DNA of 64,000 nucleotides from Aminobacter niigataensis (GCF_014200015.1 NZ_JACHOT010000003.1:62001-126000); one strand, 5' to 3'; positions 9,386 through 19,311 are shown, counted from the stretch's first letter. Notes: generated by a model from the letters alone, not told the origin. Numbers and translations are program-made.

Positions 9386-10960
9386 TCAGGTGATTTGCCA
9401 AGCGAGGAAAACCAGCGTCGCCGCGATGATCCAGAGCGCGATGCGGCCGGAGCGGTTGTAGTGCGCCTCGGCCTTGCCGATGGCCTTGGCGGTCTCGGGA
9501 TCGAAACGCAGGCCGTTCTCGGCCATGGCGTCGATCTGACGCGACAGGCGTTCGGTGCGGGCGGCGAGATCGGGCGCCTGGCGGACGAGCGACATCAGCG
9601 CGCCGAGGCCATCGCGGGCGTCGATGAGCAGGCCCTGCGGGCCGAGATTGCCTGATATCCAGTGACCGACCACGGGCTCCGCGGTCTTCCACATGTTGAA
9701 CGCAGGATCGAGCGTGCGGGCAACGCCTTCAACAACGACCATGGTCTTCTGCAACAGCACCAGTTCGGGCCGCGTTTCCATGTCGAACAGTTCGGTGACC
9801 TCGAACAGCAGGGTCAGCAGCTTGGCCATCGAGATCGTCTCGGCCGGCTGACCGTGGATCGGCTCGCCAATGGCGCGGATGGCCTGGGCGAAGGCCGCGA
9901 CATTGTGGTGGCGCGGCACGTAGCCGGCTTCGAAATGCACTTCGGCAACACGCATGTAGTTGCGGGTGATGAAGCCGTAGAGGATCTCGGCGAGGAAGCG
10001 CTGCTCCTTCTTGCCGAGTCGGCCGGAAATGCCGAGATCGACGGCAACGATGTCACCCTTGGCGTCGACGAACATGTTGCCGGGGTGCATGTCGGCATGG
10101 AAGAAGCCGTCGCGCAGCGTGTGACGCAGGAACGACTGGACGAGCGTTGCGGCAATCGCCTTGAGGTCGAAGCCGGCGGCGCGGAGCCCCTCGATATCGT
10201 TTAGCTTGACCCCGTCGATCCACTCCATGGTGAGCACGTCGCGGCCGGTGCGCTCCCAGTCGACTGCCGGCACGCGGAAGCCAGGATCGTCCTTGGTGTT
10301 TTCGCCGAGCTCGGAATAGGCGGCCGCCTCGAGCCGGAAATCCATTTCGATCTTGGTGGTCTGGGCCATCGTCTCGGTGATCTCGACCGGACGCAGACGA
10401 CGGCTCGAGGGGACGTAGCGTTCCTGCAGCCGGGCGGCGAGGAAATAGCTCTCGAGGTCCTGGAAGAAGCGCTTGCGGACCCCGGGGCGGATGATCTTGA
10501 CCGCGACCTTGCGCTGGCCGTCCGGCGTCGCCACCTCGGCCGGATGGACCTGGGCGATGGAAGCCGCAGCGATCGGCGCGTCGATGCTGATGTAGAGATC
10601 TGATACCTTGCGGCCGAGCGAGTCTTCGATGGCGGCGACGGCTTCCGACATCGGGAAGGTCGCCATGCTGTCCTGGAGAAGGGCGAGGTCGAGCGCGATG
10701 TCGTCGCCGACGACGTCGGGACGGGTCGCCAGGAACTGACCAAGCTTGACATAGGACGGCCCAAGCCGGGCAACGGCATTGGCGAGGCGGTCGCTGCGGA
10801 CGCGCTTGAGCGCGCGCCGGCGGGTCAGCAGCCTGGCCACGCGCCAGCCGAATTTCGGCAAGCCAGTTAGCTGGTCGCCCGGCAAAGCCGCGACCACGCC
10901 CTCGCGCACCAGAACCCAGCCCGCGCGCGCGAGCCGGAAAGACGCCCCGATACTGCTCAT
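9386..10960 (-). CDS. ubiB: UbiB, ABC1/ADCK-type atypical kinase of ubiquinone biosynthesis
   Basis: Membrane-associated kinase-like ATPase needed for ubiquinone biosynthesis. 524 residues. Family hallmarks are the KxGQ motif (GPSYVKLGQFLATRPDVV), the alanine-rich loop PIAAASIAQVH replacing the normal glycine loop, the catalytic-loop region DGFFHADMHPGNMFVD and the metal-binding VDLGISGRLGKKE. Two hydrophobic C-terminal stretches end the protein (SGRIALWIIAATLVFLAWQI). It follows ubiE by 13 bp on the same strand, forming a ubiE-ubiB operon. Confidence 0.96.
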   Translation of the reverse strand: MSSIGASFRLARAGWVLVREGVVAALPGDQLTGLPKFGWRVARLLTRRRALKRVRSDRLANAVARLGPSYVKLGQFLATRPDVVGDDIALDLALLQDSMATFPMSEAVAAIEDSLGRKVSDLYISIDAPIAAASIAQVHPAEVATPDGQRKVAVKIIRPGVRKRFFQDLESYFLAARLQERYVPSSRRLRPVEITETMAQTTKIEMDFRLEAAAYSELGENTKDDPGFRVPAVDWERTGRDVLTMEWIDGVKLNDIEGLRAAGFDLKAIAATLVQSFLRHTLRDGFFHADMHPGNMFVDAKGDIVAVDLGISGRLGKKEQRFLAEILYGFITRNYMRVAEVHFEAGYVPRHHNVAAFAQAIRAIGEPIHGQPAETISMAKLLTLLFEVTELFDMETRPELVLLQKTMVVVEGVARTLDPAFNMWKTAEPVVGHWISGNLGPQGLLIDARDGLGALMSLVRQAPDLAARTERLSRQIDAMAENGLRFDPETAKAIGKAEAHYNRSGRIALWIIAATLVFLAWQIT

Positions 10961-10973
10961 CGCGCGGCGTCCG

Positions 10974-11750
10974 TCAAAGCTTCCAGCCCGAGTGAAGCGC
11001 TGCGATGCCGCCGGTATAATTGCGGAAGGTGACGCGATCGAAGCCAGCGCGGGAAATCATCGCGGCAAAATTCTGCTGGTTGGGGAACTTGCGGATCGAT
11101 TCGACAAGATAGGCGTAGGGCTCGCCATCGCCGGTAACGGCCTGACCGATGCGGGGAATGGCGTTGAACGACCAGGCCTCATAGACCTTGTCGAGCAGCG
11201 GCATGTCGACCTCGGAAAATTCGAGGACCAGCAGGCGTCCGCCAGGCTTGAGCACGCGGTACGCTTCCGACAGCGCCACATCGATGCGCGGCACGTTGCG
11301 AATGCCGAAGGCGATCGTATAGGCGTCGAAGGTCTCGTCGGCGAAGGGCAATTCCTCCGCATTGGCCTCGACGAAATCGGTCTTGCCGGCGAGCCCGCGC
11401 TTTTCAGCGCGCTCGCGGCCGACACCAAGCATCGAGCCATTGATGTCGAGCACGGTCGCATGCGCGTTGCCATGCGAGGCATCGATGATGCGAAAGGCAA
11501 CGTCGCCGGTGCCGCCGGCCACGTCGAGCACCTTCCAGCCGGGACGCTTGGGCGGATTGAGCCAGGCGACCATGGCGTCTTTCCACACCCGATGCAGTCC
11601 GCCCGACATCAGGTCGTTCATCATGTCGTAGCGGTTGGCGACCTTGTGGAAGACCTCATTGACCAGGCCCTGCTTGTCGCCCGCACCGACATTGCGGAAA
11701 CCGTAGGAAGTTTCCATGCCGCCGACAGCTGTCGTCCGTTGTTCTGACAT
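10974..11750 (-). CDS. ubiE: UbiE/MenG demethylmenaquinone/2-polyprenyl-1,4-benzoquinol C-methyltransferase
   Basis: S-adenosylmethionine-dependent C-methyltransferase of the ubiquinone pathway. 258 residues from [20 protein letters not shown]. The SAM-binding motif [15 protein letters not shown], the signature [20 protein letters not shown]-like block and the C-terminal [14 protein letters not shown] segment are present. The ATG at 11750 is preferred over a TTG four codons earlier because a GGA ribosome site is correctly spaced. It is divergent from the adenosine deaminase gene across a 109-bp gap. Confidence 0.96.
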   Translation of the reverse strand: MSEQRTTAVGGMETSYGFRNVGAGDKQGLVNEVFHKVANRYDMMNDLMSGGLHRVWKDAMVAWLNPPKRPGWKVLDVAGGTGDVAFRIIDASHGNAHATVLDINGSMLGVGRERAEKRGLAGKTDFVEANAEELPFADETFDAYTIAFGIRNVPRIDVALSEAYRVLKPGGRLLVLEFSEVDMPLLDKVYEAWSFNAIPRIGQAVTGDGEPYAYLVESIRKFPNQQNFAAMISRAGFDRVTFRNYTGGIAALHSGWKL

Positions 11751-11859
11751 TTTGTTGTCCAATCAAATCCGGCGGGACCATAGCCGATCACACCAGCGGG
11801 CGCTATTGTTTGAGGCGCGGTTTTAGGCCGCGCCCGCGCCGACAGACAAGGAACAACGA

Positions 11860-12834
11860 ATGCCTTTGAAAGCCGAGCTGCACTGCCACATAGAAGGCGC
11901 GGCCGCACCCGAACTCGTCATCCGCCAGGCGCAGAAATACGGCAAGGACGTCTCGCCCTTCATCCAGAACGGCTCCTTCGTCTGGAACGACTTCACCTCC
12001 TTTCTCGCGGCTTACGACTTCGCCGCCGACCTTTTCCGTACCGAAGAGGACTATGCCAGGCTATCGGAACACTACCTGACGAGCCTTGCCCGCGACGGCG
12101 CCATCTATTCGGAAGTTTTCACCTCCCCCGACCACGCCATCAAGGCGGGGCTGTCGCCCAAGGCCTATACCGACGCGCTCGGCGAAGGCATGGAACGGGC
12201 CAAAGCCAAGACCGGCATCGAAGGCCGCATGATCGTCACCGGCGTGCGCCATGTCGGCGTCGAATCGATCGAGGCGGCCGCGCGCTTCGCGGCCAAGTGC
12301 AACCATCCGCTGGTAACCGGCTTCGGTGTTGCCGGCGACGAGCGCATGGGCGACTTCGAGGACTATGTCCGCGCCTTCGAGATCGCCCGCGAGGCCGGCC
12401 TCGGCATCACCATCCATGCCGGCGAACTGATGGGCTGGGAGAGCGTGGCCGCAGCCCTCGACCACATCCGCCCGTCGCGCATCGGCCATGGCGTGCGGGC
12501 GATCGAGAACCCCGACCTGGTCAAGCGCATTGCCGACGAGGGCGTGGTGCTCGAGATCTGCCCGGGCTCGAACATCGCGCTCAAGGTGTTCGATAGTTTC
12601 GGCGAGCATCCGTTCCGCAAGCTGCGAGAAGCCGGCTGCAAGGTGACGCTCAATTCCGACGATCCGCCCTATTTCTGGACCAACCTGAAGCGCGAATACG
12701 ACCTCGCCGCCGAGCATTTCGGCATGGACGAAAAGGCGCTGATGGCGACGACACGGACGGCGATCGAGGCGGCCTTCGTCGACCGCAAGACAAAATCGGC
12801 GCTGCTGGCCCGGCTGGACGGCCATAAACGCTGA
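11860..12834 (+). CDS. add: Adenosine deaminase (amidohydrolase family; adenine deaminase possible)
   Basis: Zinc-dependent purine salvage enzyme converting adenosine to inosine in the cytoplasm. 324 residues. Metal and catalytic motifs are ELHCHIEGA near residue 5, [16 protein letters not shown] (catalytic Glu), [10 protein letters not shown] and LNSDDPPYF. Members of this branch include both adenosine and adenine deaminases, so the exact substrate is not certain. AAGGA precedes the ATG. The gene lies between ubiE (divergent) and upp (same strand, 104 bp downstream). Confidence 0.88.
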   Translation: MPLKAELHCHIEGAAAPELVIRQAQKYGKDVSPFIQNGSFVWNDFTSFLAAYDFAADLFRTEEDYARLSEHYLTSLARDGAIYSEVFTSPDHAIKAGLSPKAYTDALGEGMERAKAKTGIEGRMIVTGVRHVGVESIEAAARFAAKCNHPLVTGFGVAGDERMGDFEDYVRAFEIAREAGLGITIHAGELMGWESVAAALDHIRPSRIGHGVRAIENPDLVKRIADEGVVLEICPGSNIALKVFDSFGEHPFRKLREAGCKVTLNSDDPPYFWTNLKREYDLAAEHFGMDEKALMATTRTAIEAAFVDRKTKSALLARLDGHKR

Positions 12835-12938
12835 ATTTCGGCCGACAAAACTGTGGTTCAAGGCTGGTGCGACATTGGTCGGCAGCGCGCCAGCCGATAG
12901 AATGGCGTCAATTTTCCGAGTTCCAGGAGCGTACACCC

Positions 12939-13565
12939 ATGACCGTGACCGTCGTCGACCATCCGCTTGTCCAGCACAAGCTGACCATCATGCGCGACAA
13001 GGAAACCTCGACGGCCGGCTTCCGCCGCCTGCTGCGCGAGATTTCGCTGCTGCTCGGCTATGAGGTGACGCGCGACCTCGAACTGACCACCAAGATGATC
13101 GAAACGCCGATCGAGACGATGGAAGCGCCGACGCTCGAAGGCAAGAAGCTGGTGTTCGCCTCGGTGCTGCGCGCCGGCAACGGCCTGCTCGAAGGCCTGC
13201 TCGACCTGGTGCCCGCGGCGCGCGTCGCCCATGTCGGGCTCTACCGCGACCACGAGACGCTGGAAGCTGTCGAGTATTTCTTCAAGGCGCCAAGCGATCT
13301 CGGCGACCGCCTGGTGATCGTCGTCGACCCGATGCTGGCGACGGCCAATTCGGCGATCGCGGCCATCGACAAGCTGAAGGGCCGCGGCGCCACCAATTTG
13401 CGCTTCCTGTGCCTGCTCGCTTCGCCCGAGGGCATCGAGCGCTTCACCAAGGCGCATCCCGACGTGCCGGTGTTCACCGCCTCGATCGACCGCGAGCTCA
13501 ACGACAAGGGTTACATCATCCCCGGCCTCGGCGACGCCGGCGACCGCATGTACGGCACCAAATAG
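12939..13565 (+). CDS. upp: Uracil phosphoribosyltransferase
   Basis: Salvages uracil with PRPP to UMP. 208 residues, standard length. Motifs: [20 protein letters not shown] at the N-terminus, the [20 protein letters not shown] block and the PRPP-binding [14 protein letters not shown], with a C-terminal [17 protein letters not shown]. The start [10 protein letters not shown] follows AGGAG with good spacing; the in-frame extension to 12867 lacks family homology. With add and the nearby deoA/punA/cdd genes it forms a nucleobase and nucleoside salvage neighbourhood. Confidence 0.97.
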   Translation: MTVTVVDHPLVQHKLTIMRDKETSTAGFRRLLREISLLLGYEVTRDLELTTKMIETPIETMEAPTLEGKKLVFASVLRAGNGLLEGLLDLVPAARVAHVGLYRDHETLEAVEYFFKAPSDLGDRLVIVVDPMLATANSAIAAIDKLKGRGATNLRFLCLLASPEGIERFTKAHPDVPVFTASIDRELNDKGYIIPGLGDAGDRMYGTK

Positions 13566-13667
13566 GCGCTTAACCCACGGTTTACCGCCTTTGCCATTGG
13601 GGTGGCGCCGTTAAAGGCGCGATCACCATCCACGGCCTAGGGTGACGCCTGAATTCGAGGCGTCACC

Positions 13668-14210
13668 ATGCTGCGTAAGATCATCATATTCGGCCTTTGC
13701 GCCAGCGCGTCGGCGTCGTTGCCGTCGCTCTACGAAAAGCACGGCGATACGCTGAAGACGCTGCTGGGAACGAGTGCGGCGGGCAACGTCCCTGCGCCGC
13801 AGCCGATGGCCGTCAGCGCGGCGACCGCATCGACGGCGGGCCGGCGCGTCACGATCGACGCCGACATGCGTGGGCATTTCACCGCAAGCTTCAAGCTCAA
13901 CGGCCGCACTGTGGAGGCCATGGTCGACACAGGTGCGACGCTGGTCGCCATCAACCTTTCGACGGCGCGGCGCGCCGGCGTGAAGGTCGCGGCGGGCGAC
14001 TTCACCCGGGAGGTGAACACCGCCAACGGCGTGGCCAAGGCGGCCGTGGCGCGCATCGAGCGGCTGCAGATCGGGCGCATCAGCGTCGACGACGTTCCGG
14101 TGGTCGTGCTCGAGGACAAGGCGCTCGAAGGCACGCTGATCGGCATGAGCTTCCTGTCGCGGCTGAAGAAGTACCAGGTCGAGGACGGCGCGCTGCTGCT
14201 AGTGCAGTAG
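13668..14210 (+). CDS. Retropepsin-like aspartic protease (clan AA, membrane- or periplasm-directed)
   Basis: 180 residues. The N-terminus is a hydrophobic signal or anchor (MLRKIIIFGLCASASASLPS). The C-terminal half carries the retropepsin active-site triad context AMVDTGATLVAINL and a second hydrophobic turn GTLIGMSFLSRLKKYQVEDG. A single Asp motif means it should act as a dimer. It matches the bacterial TIGR02281-type family, common in alphaproteobacteria and largely uncharacterised. It stands alone between upp and the convergent AraC gene. Confidence 0.85.
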   Translation: MLRKIIIFGLCASASASLPSLYEKHGDTLKTLLGTSAAGNVPAPQPMAVSAATASTAGRRVTIDADMRGHFTASFKLNGRTVEAMVDTGATLVAINLSTARRAGVKVAAGDFTREVNTANGVAKAAVARIERLQIGRISVDDVPVVVLEDKALEGTLIGMSFLSRLKKYQVEDGALLLVQ

Positions 14211-14220
14211 GACGCTCGGC

Positions 14221-15171
14221 TCAATACGCCGGGTCCGATGTCCTGAAGTGGCCGGGCGGCTGGCCGATGACACGCTTGAAGGCACGGCTGAACGCCGCCT
14301 CCGAATCGTAGCCCAGCCGTGAGGCGACGACCGAAATCCTGAGACGGTCGCGGACCAGCCACTGCCTGGCCTGATGCATCCTGACCTGGGTGACGTAGCG
14401 CGCCGGCGTTTCGCCGACGATGGCGGCAAAGCGATCGGCGAAGCCCGAGCGCGAAGCGCCCATGATCCGGGCCAGCGCCTCGACCGTCCAGTTGCGGGTC
14501 GGTTCGAGATGGATGGCAGCGAGCACCCTTCCGACCTTGGGGTCCCGGACTGCCGCTATCCAGCCGCTCGAATCGCCGCAGCCGCGCTCGACCCACGAGC
14601 GGATGATGATAGCGGCGAGCACGTCGGCAAGCCTTGCGACGATACCGGCGGAACCGACGCGCTCGAGGCGAACCTCGCGCGCCATGGCCTCCAACAGGTC
14701 CGTGATGCCGGGATCGTGGGCCACGAGTTCGGTGGTGCGCATGACATCGGGCATCATGCCGAGCAGCGGATGGAGACCGTCGAGGTTGAAATGCATGCTG
14801 CCGCAGAAGAGGAGCGTGCCCGGCATGCAGCCTTGCGTCGACAGGCAAAAGACGTCCTTGCAGACCTCCCGGATCTCGTAGCCGTTGACAGGCGAGGATC
14901 TGGCGCCAGGTTCGCTCGCCAGTGCATGGGTGGCGCCCCGCGGCAGAAGCACAGCGTCGCCGCATTTAAGTTCGACCCATTCGCCCGACGGCTGGCGCAG
15001 CCAGCAAGCCTTCTGGCCGACGAAATAGAACCGCGCCGTGGCCTGGGCCGGGAATTCGATGTTCCACGGCTCCTTCAGTTCCCAGCGGCCGTATTCGACA
15101 CCTTCGAGACGAAGGCCGCGCAGGATGTCGGTCAAAGGATCGCCGGAAAGTTTGGACGAATGATCATTCAT
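14221..15171 (-). CDS. AraC-family regulator with cupin-type sensor domain
   Basis: 316 residues. The N-terminal AraC-type cupin domain (FPAQATARFYFVGQKACWL, LKCGDAVLLPRGATHALAS) should bind a small ligand. The C-terminal pair of helix-turn-helix motifs includes WTVEALARIMGASRSGFADR and ISVVASRLGYDSEAAFSRAF. The start at 15171 (MNDHSSKLSGDPL) is the first ATG with cupin homology. It is divergent from an MFS exporter gene across 72 bp, so it probably controls that transporter. Confidence 0.9.
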   Translation of the reverse strand: MNDHSSKLSGDPLTDILRGLRLEGVEYGRWELKEPWNIEFPAQATARFYFVGQKACWLRQPSGEWVELKCGDAVLLPRGATHALASEPGARSSPVNGYEIREVCKDVFCLSTQGCMPGTLLFCGSMHFNLDGLHPLLGMMPDVMRTTELVAHDPGITDLLEAMAREVRLERVGSAGIVARLADVLAAIIIRSWVERGCGDSSGWIAAVRDPKVGRVLAAIHLEPTRNWTVEALARIMGASRSGFADRFAAIVGETPARYVTQVRMHQARQWLVRDRLRISVVASRLGYDSEAAFSRAFKRVIGQPPGHFRTSDPAY

Positions 15172-15243
15172 GCTGGCGTTTCTAGCATGGAAACGCCAAA
15201 TCTCCAGCCCCATCTTGCACCGCATCACAATCGGAGACCCACC

Positions 15244-16458
15244 ATGAACGATATCGCGGCCGCAACACTGGACGGTATCCCACTCCAGCAATCGAGACCC
15301 GCGGAGCGTGCGGAACCCAAGTGGGGCGCTGTGGTTTCGCTGTCGCTCGGGGTGTTCGGCCTTGTCACGGCCGAGTTTCTTCCGGCAAGCCTGCTGACGC
15401 CGCTGGCCCAGGATCTGGGCATCAGCGAAGGAACAGCGGGGCAAGCGGTGACCGCAACAGCAATCGTCGGCGCCATTGCTGCACCTACCATGGCCATTGC
15501 GACAAAACGGATCGACCGGCGGCACGTGATGATCGGCCTGTCGGTGCTTCTGGTCGTCTCGAGCCTGCTTGCAGCCACTGCCTGGTCGCTGCCGTCGCTG
15601 CTGTTCGCTCGCGTGCTGCTCGGGATCGCGCTTGGCGGGTTCTGGTCGATGTCGGCGGCAATTGCGATGCGGCTGGTGCCCAGCGATGTGCTGCCGCGCG
15701 CCATGTCGATCATCCTGACCGGCGTGTCGGTCGCGACTGTCTGCGCCGCACCCGTGGGCGCCTATGTCGGCGATGTCTGGGGCTGGCGCAGCGCCTTCGT
15801 CATCGCGGCAGGCGTCGGCGTGGTCACGCTGATCGTGCAATTCGCCACGCTGCCTAAGCTGCCGCCCATCGGCATTGCGAGCTTCGGCGCCTTGCTCGAC
15901 GTGAGCAAGAACCCGATGATCCGGGTCGGCCTGCTCCTGGTGATCCTGACCGCGTCGGGCCATTTCGCCGGCTTCACCTATTTCCGTGCCTTCCTCGAAC
16001 AGGTGCCGGCGCTCGGCATCGAGACCATCTCGCTCGTGCTGCTGGCGTTCGGCATCGGCGGCTTCTTCGGCAATCTTGGCGGCGGGTTCCTTGCCGAGCG
16101 CAGCCTGAAGTCGGCGGTGACGCTGGCTCCCCTGCTCATCTCGATTGCCGCACTCGCGCTCCTGCTCGCGGGCGTGTCGCCGACTATCTCGACCATCGCC
16201 ATCGCTGCCTGGGGCTTTGCCTTCGGGGCCGTGCCGGTGGGCGTGCAGACGTGGATGGTACGTGCCGCGCCCGACCAGGCTGAAAGCGCCGGCGGCCTGA
16301 TGGTGGCGACGTTCCAGGTGGCGATCGCGCTGGGCGCTGTCTTCGGCGGCCTGCTCGTGGACAACACCGGCGTCAACAGCGCCTTCATCTACAGCGCCGC
16401 AGCCACACTTCTGGCCGCACTGGCCGTCGCCTGCTTCGGCCGCAAGCACGCACGCTGA
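15244..16458 (+). CDS. MFS transporter, DHA1 family drug/metabolite exporter
   Basis: 404 residues with about twelve membrane segments. Features include the motif-A-like IATKRIDRRHVMIGLSVLL between helices 2 and 3 and the helix-4/5 region SIILTGVSVATVCAAPVGAY of drug/H+ antiporters. The hydrophilic N-terminus (about 28 residues) precedes GAVVSLSLGVFGLVTAEFLP, a start typical of sugar, purine or arabinose efflux proteins (AraJ, NepI). GGAG lies ahead of the ATG. Substrate unknown; its regulator is presumably the divergent AraC protein. Confidence 0.9.
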   Translation: MNDIAAATLDGIPLQQSRPAERAEPKWGAVVSLSLGVFGLVTAEFLPASLLTPLAQDLGISEGTAGQAVTATAIVGAIAAPTMAIATKRIDRRHVMIGLSVLLVVSSLLAATAWSLPSLLFARVLLGIALGGFWSMSAAIAMRLVPSDVLPRAMSIILTGVSVATVCAAPVGAYVGDVWGWRSAFVIAAGVGVVTLIVQFATLPKLPPIGIASFGALLDVSKNPMIRVGLLLVILTASGHFAGFTYFRAFLEQVPALGIETISLVLLAFGIGGFFGNLGGGFLAERSLKSAVTLAPLLISIAALALLLAGVSPTISTIAIAAWGFAFGAVPVGVQTWMVRAAPDQAESAGGLMVATFQVAIALGAVFGGLLVDNTGVNSAFIYSAAATLLAALAVACFGRKHAR

Positions 16459-16495
16459 TGATACTGGACGTGCCTTTGGCGCCGCGTGGCCAGAC

Positions 16496-17815
16496 TTAGC
16501 TGCGCGGCGCGATGCGCCTGGCGATGACCTTGGCGGCAGCGGGCTTTGCCTCGCCAAGACCGTAGGCGGCGCGCACGGCGGCTGCGGCGGCCTCGGCATC
16601 GGAAGCACTGCGGGCATGGACGAGTGCCAGGGTGTCGCCCTTGTTGACCTCCGCACCCACCGGCAGCAGCCGCGTGATGCCAACGGCGTGGTCGACCTTG
16701 TCCTGCGGCCGAGTGCGCCCGCCACCGAGCGCTACCACGGCAAGGCCGACGTCACGGGTGGCGATGGCAGTCACGAAGCCGTTGCGCGGGGCCGTCACGG
16801 CGAATTCTACATCTGCTTTGGGCAGGTACTTGGGCGGGTTCGCCACGAAGTCGGCCGGCCCGCCCAGAATTGAGACCATGCGGCCGAAGATGTCGGCGGC
16901 GGTGCCATCGTCGAGCGCAGTGCGCGCCCGCGCCAACCCCTCGCGTTGCGAGGTGGCCCGGCCGGCCGAAAGCAGCATCTCGGCGGCGAGCGCCAGCGTG
17001 ACCTCCTCGAGGCGCGGATCGCGGAAGCGGCCGGTGAGAAAATCGACGGCGTTCTGGACCTCGACGGCATTGCCGGCGGCGGAGGCCAGCGGCTCGTTCA
17101 TGCCGGTGATCAGCGCCGTGGTCCTGAGGCCCGCACCGTTGGCAACCTCGACGAGGCTGGTGGCGAGTGCCGATGCGTCGCGCGTCTTTTCCATGAAGGC
17201 GCCGTTGCCAAGCTTGACGTCGAGCACCAGCGAGCCGAGGCCGGCGGCCAGTTTCTTGGACAGGATCGAGGCAGTGATGAGCGGCACGGATTCGACCGTG
17301 GCGGTGACGTCGCGGACGCCGTAAAAGCGCTTGTCGGCAGGGGCGAGGTCGGCGGTCTGGCCGATGATGGCGCAGCCGGCCTCGCGCACCGTGCGCCGGA
17401 ACAGCGCGAGATCGGGCTGGCTGGCATAGCCCGGGATCGAGTCCATCTTGTCGAGCGTGCCGCCGGTATGGCCGAGGCCACGGCCCGAGATCATCGGCAC
17501 ATAGGCGCCACAGGCGGCGACGATGGGGGCGAGCATCAAGGAGACGTTGTCGCCGACGCCGCCGGTGGAATGCTTGTCGGTGACGGGACCGGGCAGGTCG
17601 GACCAGTCGAGCACATCGCCGGAGTCGCGCATGGCAATGGTCAGCGCCACAGCCTCGTCGCGGCTCATGCCGTTGAAGAAGACAGCCATGCCGAAGGCCG
17701 CGATCTGGCCTTCGGAGACTGTGCCCGAGGTGACGCCGCCGACGAAGGCTTTGATCTCGTCGGCGCCCAGCGGCTTGCCGTCGCGCTTGCGGCGGATGAT
17801 TTCCTGGGGGAGCAT
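16496..17815 (-). CDS. deoA: Thymidine phosphorylase
   Basis: Catalyses phosphorolysis of thymidine or deoxyuridine to the base and 2-deoxyribose-1-phosphate. 439 residues. Signature blocks are LPQEIIRRKRDGKPLGADEI at the start, the phosphate-binding TDKHSTGGVGDNVSLMLAP, SGRGLGHTGGTLDKMDSIPG and VLDVKLGNGAFM. It is the last enzyme gene of the minus-strand nucleoside cluster, separated from punA by a 276-bp gap that holds a large inverted repeat. Confidence 0.97.
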   Translation of the reverse strand: MLPQEIIRRKRDGKPLGADEIKAFVGGVTSGTVSEGQIAAFGMAVFFNGMSRDEAVALTIAMRDSGDVLDWSDLPGPVTDKHSTGGVGDNVSLMLAPIVAACGAYVPMISGRGLGHTGGTLDKMDSIPGYASQPDLALFRRTVREAGCAIIGQTADLAPADKRFYGVRDVTATVESVPLITASILSKKLAAGLGSLVLDVKLGNGAFMEKTRDASALATSLVEVANGAGLRTTALITGMNEPLASAAGNAVEVQNAVDFLTGRFRDPRLEEVTLALAAEMLLSAGRATSQREGLARARTALDDGTAADIFGRMVSILGGPADFVANPPKYLPKADVEFAVTAPRNGFVTAIATRDVGLAVVALGGGRTRPQDKVDHAVGITRLLPVGAEVNKGDTLALVHARSASDAEAAAAAVRAAYGLGEAKPAAAKVIARRIAPRS

Positions 17816-17857
17816 CAGAAGGCGCTCGCGGTCGGCGAAGGTTGGCGCTCCATGTTG

Positions 17858-18050
17858 CCCCCCTCTGGCCTGCCGGCCATCTCCCCCTCAAGGGGGGAGA
17901 TCAGTCTCGTCAACGCCGCGCCAATTCCTGCAACTTGGGGCACTTTGGCCGACAAGGAGATTCCATTCTGCCGCTGACGATTGGGCGAGGCGTCTGCTAA
18001 GGCTTGATCTCCCCCCTTGAGGGGGAGATGGCCGGCAGGCCAGAGGGGGG
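17858..18050. repeat. Perfect 46-bp inverted repeat, 101-bp spacer
   Basis: The arms 17858-17903 and 18005-18050 are exact reverse complements. Each contains the smaller palindromes tggcctgccggcca-like and ctccccctcaaggggggag. It occupies the deoA-punA gap. The element resembles the GC-rich intergenic palindromes (RIME/REP type) common in rhizobial genomes; family membership is from memory. The 101-bp spacer has no recognisable gene and no transposase. Confidence 0.85.
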
Positions 18051-18091
18051 CGTGAAGGAACGCAGCGTTCCTCGCCGGCGCCACCCAACGC

Positions 18092-18898
18092 TTACTCATC
18101 AAACGAGCCTTTCTCGAAGGCCTTGCGCAGCACGGTGGCGAGGCGGGCGCCGCCGATGGGCGCCATGTCCTTGGTCTCGCGATGTGACAGCTCGGCGCCG
18201 GTCATGCCGGCGGCAAGGTTGGTGATGACCGAGCAGGCGACGACACGAAGGCCGAGAAAGCGGGCGATGATCGCTTCCGGCACGGTAGACATGCCAACTG
18301 CATTGGCGCCGAACATGCGGGCCATGCGGATCTCGGCCGGGGTCTCGAAGGACGGGCCGGAGAACCACATGTAGACGCCCTTGTGCAGTTCGATCGCGGC
18401 GGCATCGGCGGCGGCCTCGAAGGCCTTGCGCAGGCGGCCGTCATAGGCCTCGGTCAGGCCGACGAAGCGGCGGTCGGTGGGCTCGCCGAACAGCGGGTTG
18501 GTGCCGGCGAAATTGATGTGGTCCTCGATCAGCATGATCGAACCGGGCAGCATTTCGGGATCGACAGAGCCCGCCGCATTGGTCAGCACCAGCTTGGTGA
18601 CGCCGATACCGGCGAGAGTCTCGAGCGCCGGACGCATCACCGAGGCGTCACCATGCTCGTAATAATGGGCACGGCCGGCCATCATGACCACAGGCCGGCC
18701 ACCAAACAGCCCGGCGACCAATTCGCCGGCATGACCGGTGACGCCGCTCCTGGGGAAACCGGGCAAGGCGGCGTAAGGAATGCGAACGGCGTTTTCGACC
18801 TCATCGACGAGACCGCCGAGGCCGGAGCCCAGCACCATGGCGGTTGCCGGGGCGAGACCGTCGAGCTGCTCGACAAGGCGATCGACGGCTTCCTTCAT
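18092..18898 (-). CDS. punA: Purine nucleoside phosphorylase (trimeric PunA type)
   Basis: Cleaves purine (deoxy)nucleosides with phosphate. 268 residues from MKEAVDRLVEQLDG. The family blocks are MVLGSGLGGLVDEV, GRAHYYEHGD, LTNAAGSVDPEMLPGSIMLI, the purine-site region WFSGPSFETPAEIRM and GMSTVPEAIIARF. The length and motifs point to the trimeric class rather than hexameric DeoD. Its ATG overlaps the cdd stop by 4 bp, so the two are translationally coupled. Confidence 0.96.
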   Translation of the reverse strand: MKEAVDRLVEQLDGLAPATAMVLGSGLGGLVDEVENAVRIPYAALPGFPRSGVTGHAGELVAGLFGGRPVVMMAGRAHYYEHGDASVMRPALETLAGIGVTKLVLTNAAGSVDPEMLPGSIMLIEDHINFAGTNPLFGEPTDRRFVGLTEAYDGRLRKAFEAAADAAAIELHKGVYMWFSGPSFETPAEIRMARMFGANAVGMSTVPEAIIARFLGLRVVACSVITNLAAGMTGAELSHRETKDMAPIGGARLATVLRKAFEKGSFDE

Positions 18899-19287
18899 TT
18901 GAGCATCTCGCCTTCGAAGCCATAAGGCAGCATCTGACCCATGGTCACGGTTTCGACGATGCCGGCATCGTCGCAGAGATAGAGCTTGGTGTCGGGGCTG
19001 GTGAATTCGGCGAGGCGTTGGCGGCAGCCGCCGCACGGGGTGATGCGGGCCATGCGCTCGGCAACGACGGCGATCTCGGTGATCTTGCCGCCGCCGGCCA
19101 TGATGTAGTGGCCAAGTGCCGTGGTCTCGGCGCACCAGCCCTCGGGATAGGAGGCGACCTCGATATTGGCGCCGGCAAAGACACGTCCGTCTTCGGTGCG
19201 CAGTGCCGCACCGACCGGGAATTTCGAATAGGGTGCGTAGGCCTTGGCCATGGCGGCGCGGGCGGCTTCGAAAAGGTCATGGCTCAT
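18895..19287 (-). CDS. cdd: Cytidine deaminase
   Basis: Zinc enzyme converting (deoxy)cytidine to (deoxy)uridine. 130 residues from MSHDLFEAARAAM. Motifs: AYAPYSKFPVGAALRTEDG, the catalytic GWCAETTAL (zinc Cys and general-acid Glu) and TPCGGCRQRLAEF with the other two zinc cysteines. A start 11 codons upstream was rejected since it reaches toward the repeat and adds no homology. Products feed deoA and upp encoded nearby. Confidence 0.96.
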   Translation of the reverse strand: MSHDLFEAARAAMAKAYAPYSKFPVGAALRTEDGRVFAGANIEVASYPEGWCAETTALGHYIMAGGGKITEIAVVAERMARITPCGGCRQRLAEFTSPDTKLYLCDDAGIVETVTMGQMLPYGFEGEMLK

Positions 19288-19311
19288 GGCGGAGGCACCT
19301 AACTGAATGGA

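Noticed and set aside
15172-16725. Long minus-strand extension of the AraC gene through the MFS gene
   Set aside because: The upstream part is antisense to the MFS transporter; the real start is the ATG at 15171, where cupin homology begins.
17858-18050. Insertion sequence or miniature transposon
   Set aside because: Large inverted repeat arms are present but no transposase; no target-site duplication was recognised, so it is kept only as a repeat.
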